Shown in pieces: positions 41,101-56,100 of a DNA stretch of 64,000 bases. The stretch spans positions 39,434,757 through 39,498,756 of the forward strand of contig OZ029913.1 in NCBI GenBank assembly GCA_964023275.1, in the 5' to 3' direction. The stretch is from Norana najaformis. Its lineage: Eukaryota > Annelida > Clitellata > Crassiclitellata > Hormogastridae. Each line of letters starts with the position of its first letter. The first letter of the stretch is position 1. The translations under genes were made by a program, and so were the position numbers. The notes under the pieces were generated by a model. That model saw only the letters and a list, made by a program, of their open reading frames with translations, had not been told where the DNA came from and ran no database searches.

Positions 41101-44100
41101 ATGGATGTCAGTGATGCATCATTCTGCATTGATAACTGAGACGACAGTCGTCGCAGAACTGGACTTGTAAGACTCGAGTGATGTGAAAGACTGTGGATGT
41201 CCAGCACTCCAGCTCCTGCACTGATCAATGACCCCCGTGAACCATGCTTCTGTGACCGTTCTGCAACTTCCGGACTTGCTTTCTCTGACGTGAACGTCTT
41301 TGGTGGCTCGTAGCTGCGCTTGCGCTCATGACCAAGCTGAAGTGGAAGCAGAGACTTCTGCGTACCCTCTGCCAGACTGCTTACACTTCCTTGCTTGCTA
41401 GAGGCAAACATTTTACCCACATCAGATGGGGAGCTGGTGGATTGGTCCGTATCATAGGCGTCTGGCATCGCCACACCTGGAAGGTACTCACTCGGAACAC
41501 CGCTAGTGATGCTCCCTGTTTCGACATCCTTTTCCTGGACGGAAGACAACCGGAAAAGTTTCATTCCCGATTCTGTCTTATCCCAGGAATGGATGAAATC
41601 TTCCTTTGTGTCAATGACCGTAAACTCGTTCCTGTCCCAGTCAACAAGGGTGCTGACTCCAGATGGCACAGAACTCGCCTCCGCTTCTGCCTCATCTGTA
41701 GACATTTCCTTCCTGCGAGTTAAGGTCTGATCTCTATCATCATCGGAGCGCATTCGACGTGGTGGGACGCCTCCCTTCTTCCGACTGTGTGGTGCTGACA
41801 ACGTCTGCTGATCAAAGACGAGCTGGTTGGGCTGTAGTATGCTCTGCCCATATCCATAGTAGGTGCCATCGGTGCACACATTGAGAACAGAAGCATTCGT
41901 ACTGTTGACAAAATCTTGGTGACTTGGGTTAAAGAAAGTCGGCCCGTTGCGGTTACTACCAAAGAACTGGCATCCACCAAGGCAGCCACATACCTGAGGT
42001 GTGCTTGATGTCACTTCAGAAGGCCAGAGGAATGTCAGGCGTTGAGTACGTTTGTCGTGAAGTCTGAGAAATCTCTGCTGTGCCATGAGAAAGTCTTGGT
42101 TGGGTGAAGCAAGCACGGCATCGATAACAATTGGACCAAGACTGACTCCACCCGCTTCGAGCCACATATGCGCATCACTGTCATAGACCTGGGTCACCGG
42201 AACAGAAAGAACGAACTGTTTGATGTTCATTTCAGGTATGAGGACTGTTGCACCGAGCTTCGTCGAATGGCTGTGCAGGTTGCAGGTGGAAACTCGCACG
42301 GGAAAGACCTGGAAAACGACAGCACACTCCAAACATATAACACTTTGCACAGACAATATTCCATGAATGCCCTTTCTAGAAATAATAGCTAGCCTTTCCT
42401 GCACAGAATATCTGCACCAAAGTTTGGCACAAACTGCAATCAGGGAAATATCCCTTTTTGGTCCATATTTGCTAAGTTTCCCTACCTGTGTACCTCCTTC
42501 CCTTCATGAGAGGTTTCTACCAAGTGCTATATAAATGTTCAGATACATACACAGTTGTAACGTAACATATCATAATCAGTATTCAACCTGCACGTTTAGC
42601 GCTGATCCCGACTCAACGAGATAGACATCAACACAGTCGACCGACAGCCGAGTGATGCGATACTTGATGTCGTCTGCCGTTGGACATGGCAGAAGTGAGT
42701 CTGGTTGCTGTTTGCAGTCTGACTGAAGGACCATGTGCTGACAAAGACGGTCCTGGACTGGTCTCATGAGCACGTTCTCCGGATCTTGCACAAGATATAA
42801 CAAGGTCTGGAGAAATTCCACTATGTTCTGAAGCTGGAATGCAAATAAGAGTTCAGGCCATTAGGATTAGTGACAATCTACTGCAGTTTAAAGTTGGAAT
42901 AGGAACAACACCAGAGAACCTATTGTGTTCTGAAGTTAGAATGACACAGAATGTACTGTGTTCAAAAGTTAGAATAGGATCAATGACAGAGAATTTCTAG
43001 TATTCAAAAGTTATAAAAGATACATGGCAAAGAATCTATTCCATTCTAAAATTAGAATAGGATCAATGACAGAATCAACTGTATTCCAAAGTTAGAATAC
43101 AATCAGTGACACAGAACCCATAGTGTTCTCAAGTTAGAACAGGATAATTGGCACAGAATCTATTCTATTTTAAAGTTACAATTAGGATTGACAAAACTAC
43201 TGCATTCTAAAGTTAGAACAAGATCAGTAGTCAAGAATCTGTTGTATTCTAAAGTTAGAATAGGATCAGTAACAGAGAATCAATTGTATTCTAAAGTTTG
43301 AACAGGATTGTCTGTAGACTGACCTGTGGTGCGGTCAGTCTACCAGTGAGGTCACCAATGGTCAGTTCGAACAGCCAGGCATATTCGAGTGTCTCGCTGT
43401 CCAGTGGCAGGCCCTCATGAGAGAACATGGCATGACCTCGGATCTGCAAGCCAGACAGAGTCAGGTGACCATCCTGAAGGTGATCATGAGCTGGTGGCCT
43501 CTGCAACAACAAAAAACAAAGAAGCTCTGAAAGGCTCTATATAAATGCCTAGTTAAATGTCTAGAACAAGTTGTTAAAAGGCCCTGCATAAACTGCCTAG
43601 TTAAATTCTTGTTCAGAGGTTTTTAAAAAGCACTACATAAATTGCTTGGTTAAATGCATCAAATATTTTGCCTTATCCTAGACCTAAAGCTCTGCATTAC
43701 CTGCCAACACGACCACAGCACTCCATTCAAACGTCACCTTTTCAAACCACCCAACGTTTTAAGTATAAACATTTGGTTACATAAACCTTTACATATCATG
43801 ATAGTATGGTGGCCGAGTGACAAATGTAGAGTGACCTGTGGTGCAGTCTTTTCACCTCTGCGGCCCAGGTTTAAATCCTGGGCTTGTCGTGCGAAATTGA
43901 CATTGTCAATCTGTGCATAACACTAGTGGCCTTCAACTTCAATATGAATGCCTCCTTTAATGCTATACACACCTATGCCTGCACGAGCAGAAGGAATTCA
44001 CAGGCCCAAGAAAGCCTCCTCCCTACCTGAGTAAGGTCTTTGCAGATGAGCAGAGCCGGAGACAGAAAGACCTGGAGCTTGGTCTCTTCATACCGCTTGT

Positions 44101-47100
44101 CCATCTCAAATACCAGTCGCTCAAGGAAAACGCAAGGACATTGCGGCCCGTCCTCAGTACAGTTCTACAACAGACAAGATTCCACTCAACCACCCGCACG
44201 TTGCTTCAGGATATCAACCAGACTTCTCTAACATTTCTGACTATGGTTTAAACTGAAACGACCAGCAACTGATACCTTGTGCATTATAACAACGGCTCTA
44301 AATAAGTTATCACATTAGATCAGATTAGACTAGAACTGAATAGAAAAGATCAGAACCTAACAAGATTAGAATACATTAGATCAGATCACATTAGATTAGA
44401 CTGCATTAGATTAGAACCTTGTAAAAGTGACCCGACCAGAGATTAGATTAGAACCTTGGTCATGCAACTTGAATAGATTATATTAGATTACAACCTTGAC
44501 TAGATGGGCCTGTACGTCATGAAGCATCAAGAGAACTCGGACGTGAAGTGGACGATATCGTCTTGGGTCAAATGGTTTCTCCTTGACGTCAGACAATGTG
44601 ATCACATGTTCAAAGACGGAGTTCCTCTTGGTGCCAGAGAAATTCTTCTGCTCAAAGTCAGTGAATTTAATGTCCTCTCCAAAATAGTTTTCCTTCAACA
44701 ACAAATGAAGTCACAAGCTGGCCATATGATTCACACAACTGCAAGAACTAAAACCTGTTTACAAACAATTATGGCAAGATTAATATTTAATATTCAGTAG
44801 TACTCAAGCCCATCATGCCTCCTCCAGTGTTCAACTTTTCCTTTAGAACAGTCTTCCATTTCATATAAAAACCGTTTCAGTTGACTCCATTCTGCATACA
44901 TACTACTGTACCTTCAAATGCACTTTGATAAGTTAGATTGCCACATGTGCAGCACTTCTCAGAAATACTTAAAAGGTCCTATAATAAGTCCCTCGACACA
45001 CAGACACGCACACAGTTACGCTGATGATCAATTTGATTAGACAAACACCAAACTAATTATTGAAAAAAATAGATCAAACCAGCGATCAATAAAACAAAAA
45101 ATACCTTAGGCTCTTGATCATACAAACATAAGATCATATGCAGATGTGTTTGGTGCCTTAGAGATACTCTCAAAAGGTGATACATAAATAACTAGACATG
45201 AGCACACACATTGATGATGCTAAGCAATTCCGAAAAACAAAAATGACAAGACCTTGAGGTGTAGAAAGTTTCGAACGAGTGACCCGTAGGCATAGCAGAC
45301 GGACGGTCCAATTTCGATCTCAACAGTAATCTGATCGGCTGCCAGCTTTGTCCGATCAAATTCGTCTTCCTGTCCCGCTCCATAATCGAGCCCAATCAGT
45401 CGATTCTTCTTTGGTCTCAGGGGCCGCAGCGGAACAAGTCGGACAGGAATAAGGAGTGTCTCTTCCAAGTCAAGGGATTCATCCATGGCACTTCCAGCTT
45501 CGTTTCCAGTTGGTGGCATGGGATGGTAGACATATCCAATGCTTAGCGCCGCAATTGGTGTTGTCCATACATCCACCCAGCCATCGCTAAAGTTAAGCAA
45601 GATCACAGTATTATTACTGTTATTGGTGCAAATGTTCAACTGGGTGAGTGAATCTAACCTAATTCAATCTAATCCAATCTAACCTGAAACTTTCATAACA
45701 TTGTTATTGTAATGCACAAGGCATCAATCAGTGATTGCATCTAAGCAAAACCGCAATCCAAGCTTATCATCTGCTGGACGGAACCAGTTGAGATCCACAA
45801 GTCCCCAGAAATCAGAAGACATGTAAAAAGGGTAGAAAAGTTAAGATATGGAACCAACATGTATGCACGCAAATATCTAGATATTTATATAGCACCTTTT
45901 ATAGCACCTCTGAAGAAGAGCTATCAAACAGATCTAATGAGGTATGACTTTATTATTATTATTATTAATTAGAAACTTCTACATAGCACCAGTGTCTAAT
46001 GCACAAGGCATCAACTGATAAGTTGAAAATGTTTCTCACACTGGCTCTTCAGGCTACAGAGGATAAGCAACCTGAAAAAGATGCAAATAAGATACAGCCA
46101 CTACAAAGTCATTTGATCTATTTCAATGTACCTTTTTTGGCAGACTTTGCGCCACTTCTTCTCTGTCTGTCCACCAGAGACCGGCACAATCACTGTCCCA
46201 TCTCGTCCCATTAGCTTCATGTTCTCTGAAAGAGCAATCACGATGTGTCGGCTCGTGTTCGTCTCGGGTAAGTACATACGAGCCTCGGCACTTTCTCCCT
46301 GAAACGCAATCAAAGACAAAACATGATCGCTACTGAAAATGTCTAATGGTAATGCAAGCTAGTGTAAGGTAAGCACCAGTTTATTACCCTTTAATGTAAT
46401 CGCAGTGGCCAGCAAAATTCCCCATTCTCCATGGATTTCGATCAGTATAGTGGATTGTGACCGCCGAATGCACTTTGGCTCAGAAGTGACCAATGCTAGA
46501 TGGCTTGTGCACTATGAAAATGCTACATAAAAGTTTACAGATTAGATTAGATTTGAATACATTAGATTTACTCAACCCGGATAAAGAATTTGATGAGAAC
46601 AGTTTTTGGCAGGTAATCGATGAACGGCAGGTCAAAGGTCAGATCGAACGTGTCACCACAGACAGCCAGGTGGGCTAAACCACAAAACAAGTTAATATAT
46701 GTTTATCATAGGTATCGTAATATATTGCAAAAATTACCTTTATATAGCTCCTTTACAGCATCTCAAAGATATAATTAAATAATCCTAGAGAACTATTATT
46801 GAACAACACATGACGCTTCAGAGTAGGTTGCATTCTGTCAGTACTTTAACTTCATTCACATCTAAAGACTCACCCGTTCCAACTTGCTTTATCCACTGTA
46901 GCCTGATTTCTGGTTTCACTGACCTATCAGATTCTGACTAGACTTCACTCATGGATTCCGATTGTGGACTACACTTTCACTTGAAGCAACCGTCAATTGA
47001 TGCTGTGTGCATTATGATAACAGCACTTCAAAAGTCCTCAGATTAGATAAGATTGGGTCCTACTCTTAGGATATGTCAGTAGGATCCTCAGTTAGTGCTA

Positions 47101-50100
47101 TAAAAAGTTAATTAAAACTAAAAAACTATAAATGAACATAAGTGAACAACGTTAACACGCTCTTCAGAGTACTTCAAGGTAGGTTCATTAGCGACTCTAT
47201 ATAACTTTAACGTTACACCACATTACAATCAGCATGTACCATTTTCTGGAGTGGCTCCAAAGCAATCGATCCAGTTCCATTCATTCGTCAGGGTCATGAG
47301 TTCAAACTCCTTCAAAAGGATGCTGACATGCCAAGTGTATGGGACAAAATGCAGAATGTCCGGCCGAACTTTGCTCGACCAATCTTCAATCAGATCTGCA
47401 AACAGCCACAATGCAACATCTAATCTCATCTAATCTAACCAACCTCAGAGACTTCCCCAGCGCAACTACTGTCACCCATAAATGATTGCTTTGAAGTGAA
47501 ACCATAGTCTGCATCTATGTAAGCAGGTCACATCATCCAATAAACAGGCTAGGTCAATATCCAAGAGGTCAGAGGACACGGATTTTAGAGGTCCTTAAAC
47601 GGTACTGTATAAACGTCAAGAATGCATACAAAGAGACCAGAATGCTATAGTGGATAAGCAAGTTGGCAAAGATGAGATTTGAGCCTGGACGTGAAGACTG
47701 ACAACAAATAATCTGCATTAGCTTGCAGCAAAATGCAAAAATTTCGGACGGACCAAACCAGCCAAAGGATGACCTGCTACTGTTACAAATGAGCAATTGC
47801 CTCCTTTTACCTGGGAAATTTAAAACATGCTATTCAGCATAATACGATAATACACCAGATTTAACTCACAACTGACAGCACCATAACAAAAATTCTCTAT
47901 ACAGTCTCCAAACTGCAATCGTAACAGTAATTGTAATCACAAATTCTCATAGCACCCTTTCATGAGAAACTCCTTAGAGGTGCTCTTCACCAGACAACAC
48001 ATAATATGCTCGAACAGAATGGGTTTTCAATGTTTAGGGTGGTTTTATAAGGAGGTTTCAGCATACTGCTGAATACAAAATAAAATGATTTGTTTATTTA
48101 TAAATTTATTGCACTTAATACGCACACAAAAGGTCAGTAAACCTGAATCTGAGGAGCAAGACGAGTGTGTGCAAACAAATTTCCAAGGGTCTCTACACAG
48201 AGTCCTGTAAACAGACACGAAACTGCAATAGTTGAATCACAGACCCGAAGTGCGGCTGAATGGGCCACCATGCCGCATGTTCAATATATAGTCCCAATGT
48301 AAATCTTAGTTCAATTTTGTAGGTAGATGAAGCAGAAAAATACCGATGAAGAAAGCCTTGTGGTGGAGTATTAGGTATCCCGATGCTTTGCAGGCTGTCA
48401 GTTCCACATTCCAGTTCTGGTGGTCATTCCAGTTCTGTGGATATTTGATCTCTACAAGACACTGAAACACACAAACAAAATAATAGTCTAACGTTAAGTA
48501 AATTAAATAATGTATGCCATGAAAATAACGCATTAACATATGTAACCAACTCCTCCATCCCTTTAGGGTCAATAATCTTGAGGATTTGTTAAGTACCAAC
48601 ATAAGTTAAATATGGTGAAACTCCTGTGCACAAACAAAAGTGCTAACATATGCTAAACTGAAAATCAGAAATAAATTAAATTCTAAAATATCAAATAAAT
48701 AAATAAATTTAATTATAAAACAAAAAGAAGCAGACCTCAAGTGTTTCGCACTCCAGCAGTGATCGGAACTTGAGACTGGTTGACATGTCAACGTGCATCA
48801 GTTGACCGGTGACCTTCGTAACGTAACCCGAGTCATCAATGACATAAGGTATTGTAAACTCCAGGTATGAACCCTGTTTGCAGTTCATGTGAACTGCCTG
48901 AGTTTCCTGTCACGAACAAAATCAGACTATTTATATAGTGCCCATTCAAGATACCTATATAACGGAGAGTCTTAAGGTCGATTTCTCAACAGTGACAATC
49001 TAAACAGGCAAAGACTAAAGCAAGAGGTAAGGTAAGCTAACAGAAGAAAGGTAAAGTAAGATAAGGTAAGGGTAAGAGAAGGTAAGGTAAGGTACAGGAA
49101 GGAAGGCTTTGGAATTTGCTGCCTGTTTCTGTCCACTCTGCCAGAGTGTTCTGGACTTTCAATTCACAGTTCAGAGGTTAAAATTCCTGGCCAGACAGAA
49201 AGATTATTTCTGCTCCTCCATTTGCATCCCCTAGAGAACTCGGCTATCAAATGAGTACAGTGGAAATCAGTGTCAGTGGGAAGAACCCGGTTGAGGGAGA
49301 GGACTGGCCATCCGACATCATATGCAGAGGTTAGGATAATCGAAGTTGCTAACATTTAATACTCATGACTACCAATTGGGGTTAACTTAAGGGACTTCTC
49401 TTGTCCTTCAATGCTATTGATAATCAGGGCCAGCAATTAAGGGACTTCTCTTGTCCTTTAATGCTATTGATAATCAGGGCCAGCAATAGCAGCTCAGAGA
49501 CCTTGTTCTTGGTGAAGAGGATGTCAACTGTGACTGCGTTCTGCATGCTCATCTTGAAGTCAAAACTGCGGTGGACTCGCAGCTGGCCAGGATCGGGAAG
49601 AACAGTTGCCATTGTCGGTTGATAGTCAGGAGGGTAGAAGAAATGCCAAAGAAACTCCCTGGAAAAAGGTCACCATCTTTTGCAGTACAATCTAATCTAG
49701 TCCAATGTAATTTAATTCAATCAAATCTAATTAAACTAGCCAAACTGATTCTAATTATTTCAATCTGCTCTAGTCAAACCTAATCTAACCTAACCCAATC
49801 TAAGCAAATCTAATTTCATCCAACATGGAATTCACATCTTCGATCATGTGTTATATCAGAATTCAGGTCGTAATGAAGCATGTCCAATTAGATCAGTCTG
49901 ACCCAATCTAACCAAATCCAATCTAATCTCTAATCCACTTTCGGAGTCACATCTCCAACAGGGTCTTATATCAGAATTTACCAACATCTTGCTGAAGGAG
50001 TTTGAACTTTCGACAGAATTTGTCAAAAAACAATATCACACAAAGAGGCTACAGCATACCTTTGCCTGTCGGCCCATGGCCCGTAACTGACGTCTGTATT

Positions 50101-53100
50101 TTTGCCACATTTAACATCCATGCCCCAACACGGCCAAGTTCGGACAGCTATGACGTCACCATTGGCAAGCTGCACCATCTCTGGTTCATACGGAACAAGA
50201 CCTGTTGCAAGCAGAAAACTGCTCTAAACTTTGTCTAATCCAATCTAATAACTTGTAGGTGCACTGTATAGGCATGTAAATAAGCAATTTCGTGGAGTCT
50301 ATCAGTTAGCATGATGTAATGTCAGTGCATGATAAATATTAAAAAATTTAAGACCAAATCAGGTTATATCAGGTAAGTAAGGCATGATCCTGGCACTGAA
50401 GGCTACTTCACTAGTAAGTGCAAACATAACAACAGCAATTCCAACAACTGGACACTCTTTCTTTGCGAGTTACATGGCTTTGTAACGAATTCTCACTTTC
50501 ACAGGATGCACATGGACTCAAATCCCAGATGGAGAGGCGAAAGGCAAATGCAGTTCACAATCTGCCACTGTACCACCTCCTTCATCTAGTTTAAAGTCTG
50601 AGAAATTGTTACAAGTAGACTAGATTATAGTAGATTAGATTGTTGTAGTCCCTCATACCACAACACTGTTGGGCTCTCACTTGCTGGTCCATGGCTTCTG
50701 GAATTCACTGCCAAGTTCTACTTGTTCTGTCAATTCTGTGATCTCATTCAGGTCTAAACTTAAGCCTCATCTGTTTCAACTTGCTTACCCACCACAGTCT
50801 AGCTTCTGGTTTCGATGACCTATTGAAATTCAACCCGGCTTCTCCAGTAAATTGTGATTTTTGATTGCAATTTTGACTTGAAGCGACCATCAACTGACGC
50901 CTTAAGCATAATGATAACGGCGCTATAAAAGTCTTTAGATCAGATTAAATGCATGGCACAACCTGGTTCATCTTGGTAGTAGTAGATGTCAACATCGTTG
51001 CTCTGTAGTACAACAAATCCGTCCCCCATACAACGAGGAGGTCTAAACAACCAATGGCAATCATTCATTTACACAGCATATATTGTGCACAGTAGTCTAA
51101 CGTTTAGCACGCTAGAAGTTGGGGTTTAATCCAGGTTAGAACAACAGATTTCTGCTTCACTGGTACCTCCAACAAACCGAGTTATTAAATGGACTGTACA
51201 TTTTCGTTGGAAGACCAGGCAGCGAGGGAGAGGACTGCACATCCTCCCTCATATGCTGAGGCTAAGAAAATGAAGTTGCTAACACTTCATACACATGGAT
51301 ACTGTTGATTATAAATGAGCTTTTTGTTCTTCATAAATTTTAGCACCATACGATAGCATAGCCAGTGCTTTTGTAAGGTACTTCAAAGGCATTACATTAA
51401 ATATCCAGATACAAACGTACATGCATACATGGGTCAGATAGTTGCCATAGTTAGATTAGAAACTACTTACTCGTCAACTTTACCCGAATACTTAGGACTA
51501 GGTATGGCCATGATTCGAATGTTGTCCGCTTTGCACTTGACTATGTGCATGAACTGATCAAATGGCGTTGAAGCCGGTTTTGTCGTGTAGACGATATGAG
51601 CGTCGCCAAAGTTGACAGACAAAGACTGTGGAATGAGGTAGTTGCCAAAAACCAGGCGACCCTGCAACAAGATCATGAAACAAGGTAAAGGTCAAGTTAT
51701 GCTAGAATATGTTCAAATGCAAAATGGTCAAGACACTTCTTTGCATTTACAAAATTTATTTTTTAATTGTTTTATATTTAATCTTTTATTTATTAGCCAG
51801 TTTACTGATCACAGTATAGCATTATAAGATCATAGTAACTGCCAGATCAAGATCACACTAATTATCAGATCAAGTTTACAGTAATTGCCAGATCAAGATA
51901 TGTATTTTCATCGCTGTAGTTAGATCAGATTAATCCAAAGACTGAAGTCCTTGGTGGGAAAAGAACATAAAAGTTTTTGCCAGTTATATTTGCATAGTAA
52001 AACTCTCGTTGGTGGGAAAAGCATAAAACTTTCTGCCATAGATATTTTTGCAGCAGGAACTGTCATTGGTGAGATCTACTTACAGATGAAACTTCGATCT
52101 TTATAACAGGAATCAGGTCTCGCCATTCCCAATTTGCTTTCAACTTCATGCTGCACCATACAACAGAATTATAACTGCATATTAAACAAGGAAATACAAG
52201 TCGTTCTTTTGCATCTGGCAAGCGCACATGTGTTACATGGAATATGATCTGACCACTTGGTGGCCTATGCAATAGCGAATGAGGTCTGTAATCCAATGAT
52301 CGCAGATTCATGCCTGCTGAGTGGACTCTGTATAAGAGCCCTAGACAAAATATGTTTGTGCACCCTTGTCTTGCACCTCAGATTCTGATTTCTGTTCTTT
52401 CAGTGTGTAATAAGCGCAACAAATAAATAAATAAAATAAATCAATCAACAGGTTTGCACAACTAGTGCTCTCATCATCTTCGTCTTCAAAGAACCAGTCT
52501 TCACCTGAAGAAAATTAGGCTGAATCACATGCACAATGCACAAACCACAAAATCTTTCATCACAGAATTCAAACTCTGGGAGGTGCTGTATAAATTTCAG
52601 AAGCATAAAACCACTGAAGAAAGATACCAGCATTTCTCTAGTGGCTCCAAAGAGCCTCCTGGCCACAAAACAACCACATCACATTAGACCAGACCAGACT
52701 GGTTATCATTACATAGTCATAACACAGACCAAACCAGACAATAAGAGAGTTCATTAGCAAAGTCAAACGTTTCTATTCTATAAATACACTGGAATACCTT
52801 TGACACCCTTTCCAAGGACCATGTAATAACATCACATTCATTCATTCACTCGTTCAGAACATTTATATAGCACCCCTATAATTGGTCTTTGTACTAAAAG
52901 GAGTATGAAGTGTTACCAATTTAATTTTCTTAGCCTCAGCATGAGGCTAGGCCTCCCCTCACTGTCTCATCTTTCCATCAACAGTGTACTGTCGGTGTAC
53001 TCATTTTATACCCAGGTTTGCTAAGGGGCACAATTGGAGCAGAAATCTCAAAACATCCTTCTGCCATGGCAGAGATTTGCATATCCAACCTCTCAGTCAA

Positions 53101-56100
53101 CAGTCCAGCTGCTAACTACTAGCCTAGCATGCTCTTGGCATACTGTGTAAATGTTTGCAACTGATTAATCTGCTCTGGTGTTTAGGCCTTCTCATCCTTG
53201 GGTACACATCCCTGACCACACAATACCAGAATTCTCGACATAACAAAGCACATTATAAGTAGGTTCCAGTGCATGATAAATTTTGGTAAAGATTTAGTAA
53301 CAATCGGTTCTGAATCTCTTTTACGTTTGAGTTTTTTCTGTGGGTGATTCTTCAGCATCCTGCACCACGACCTTGTCCAGGCCAAAAAGCTTCTCAAGCC
53401 GTTGATAGTTCGCTGATCGATTGTAGACATGGAGTTCAAAAGAGTCTAAGTATATGGACAACCGTGTTTCTGAATGTGACAAGTCTACAAAAACAGCAAA
53501 AGAATTCTCTTAAAATATTGAACATTTTGGCATTTTAGAGAGGTTATCCAAACGCACTGAACAATACTCAGATACATACACTCTACACACAAATAAATTG
53601 GTCAGCTTTAAAAGCAGCAGGCACACTCTAATAGAACTCATAAGGAAGAAAACCAATGTGTTAGTCAATTAACCCTTTGACTGCCAAAGGTGCAGTTTTG
53701 TAACAATCAAACTTTCCCTGTGCGCCAAAGGTGCAGATTTGCAACATCATGGGTGTCCCCAATAAAGCTGTTGAATAACAGAGAACAAATGCTCAGTCTA
53801 TGTAAATAACTTTATAGATAACTAGTTTGATGAATATGCTGTGATTCTGCTCTTGGTTTCTTGTATCTATGTACAGCAGTTGCTGATATATTCAATGTGA
53901 ACAGTCAGCTAAATTTTTCATGAGACTTCATGCTATAGAATATGATAAGTAATGAAGACAAAATTTGGCATATGATATTCAGTAATTTGAAGCCAGATGA
54001 AGAGCTAATTTTGAAGGATTTCAACTCTTATGACTAGCAGGAACAACAGCACGTAACTAGCCTTCATACTAATGATTTACAGAACTTTTCAAACGTTAAT
54101 GAAAGCGATACCCGCAGTAAATGGCAGGTGACACTGAGTTGACCTTCGATAAAGGCTGGTTGAAATATTTTACGAAAAGGGTTGGCCTGCTTGCTGATAC
54201 AATAATTTTGTCAGTGTTTATTATATTTTCGTAGTTATAAAAAACAAGAATTGCCGGCACAGATAGTCGCTGAAGGTATATGCCACCATATACCCAGCAA
54301 TGCACTAAGCTGGTGATCTCTGGAAGTAAACAAGCCAGCGCTAGACATGGTTTTCTCACTATTATTTTGCTCTAGGGACTTGTACAAGTGCCTCTGCGAA
54401 AGTTACTGGCCAACATAACTTCACCTGGAGATGGGTGACAAGAAATTTATCATGCCACACATGCAGTTAGAGATAACCTTGAAGTCCTATATGTGACTAA
54501 ATGGCAGTGCCTTCAGCCCATGTAAATAACTTTAATTCTGTGTCCAAAACATAACCACATGTGAAGTTTGACCGCTCCTCACTAATATCAAGGATCATCA
54601 GAGATTTGCATACCAACCAGGTTGTGAAGTGAGTGATGAAGAAAGCAATGGTACATTCAAAAATTATGGTTTATATACCAAACCAGCCATGACAAAGACA
54701 GTCACATGAGCTCTAGTTTCAACTGTGACCTAATCCTAACTGTAGGAACACTATATATTAATAACATAATGTTCACTTAAAACATCAGCAGAATATAAAA
54801 AGACAAAGCAATGGCTGCTTGTGAACACATATGCCACACCATGCTTTATGACTTGCCATATCTAAAAATACAAGCACATACAAACAATTAAAATGACTCT
54901 GAACAATGTCTAGATAAACAACACACTTAACACAGTCAACTGTGGGTCTCCGAGGCCGGCGCAAGTTGTCCAGAAATAGAATCAACCAGTGCCCGATAGA
55001 ATTGGTTCTTGTCAATTTCTTTATCGCTTTTTTAGAGCTTCTGCATGAAGATCTTAAAGAGATTAAGTTCGGTGCAAGGTTTTAAAGTATTGTGATCTGA
55101 TTTTGGGTGGTGATCTCCCAGTTTAGGTGACAGATCTCATAAATTCAGATGGCAGATTTCAAGAGATGCACAGATCTGGCACAATCCAACTGATTTTAAC
55201 CACTGACCCCGATATTGCCATTCAGTTTACAAAAGCCTAATAGCCATTCAGGTGTGAACTCAGAGGTCACACATAGGAAACCCCACAGTCTTGCCAAAGG
55301 GTTTTAATTTACCTTCGGTGATGTCCTTGTCAGTCAGTGGCCTCCACCAGCGAAATATTGCAAAGCCAAGCTGGGCACGAACGGAATAGTCTTCAGTTAT
55401 GAAGTGGACATCACGAAACATCACCTTTCCAGACAGAACGGACAGACTGAAAGAACCTGAAACCACATGAATTTAAATTCTTTAAACATTATGCAAGCTT
55501 ATGCCTTCCACTCGATATTCGTAAGTGCTGTTTAACTCAAAAATCTAACCTACTTAAAATGCATTTGTTCAAATCAGTTAGACAGTTATGTGCACATCAC
55601 TGTTGAAAGGTACTTAATTTAATGTGTGCTACATTAAGTGTCCAGATACATGGAAACCTTTCAAAGGCACCAAAGTAATTCCATTTTACGCAGTCTATAC
55701 TCTTACAGTGGCCTTTTGTAGTAAACTGTTAAAAATAATGTGCAGAAACAGCGGGCCCAGTGTAGTCATAACTCTCATAGACATCAACTGTCTACTAATA
55801 CAGAAAAATCCCTGTGGCTATAGCCTCACATTACTATGGCCTTTTCAAAAAATAAGACAAACCTAACTGGCAGCAAGCAACAACGAATGTGCTTTAACAC
55901 CAAGCAGTTTATGTCTGCTAGCATTCTAGCTACTCTAGTGTCTGCTCTTAGCCAATACAACTTTTAAGAGTAAGGCCTTAAGCCACAAAGATGTTGCTTC
56001 GTTATTGTAAGACACTATAGATATCTATAAGTATTCATGCCACATAACTGTCACACTGAGTAGTTTGTTCTGTAAGAGGCATTACATAAATTGATCAAAA

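Noticed and set aside
40366..41723. Several plus- and minus-strand frames over exon 20
   Set aside because: Shadows; only the frame carrying CGCLGGC and the conserved flanks is coding.
52803..52812. GGTGTCAAAG before a GT as the missing micro-exon
   Set aside because: The length it gives from the nearest AG is 10 bases, which does not satisfy the required 3n+2 phase.
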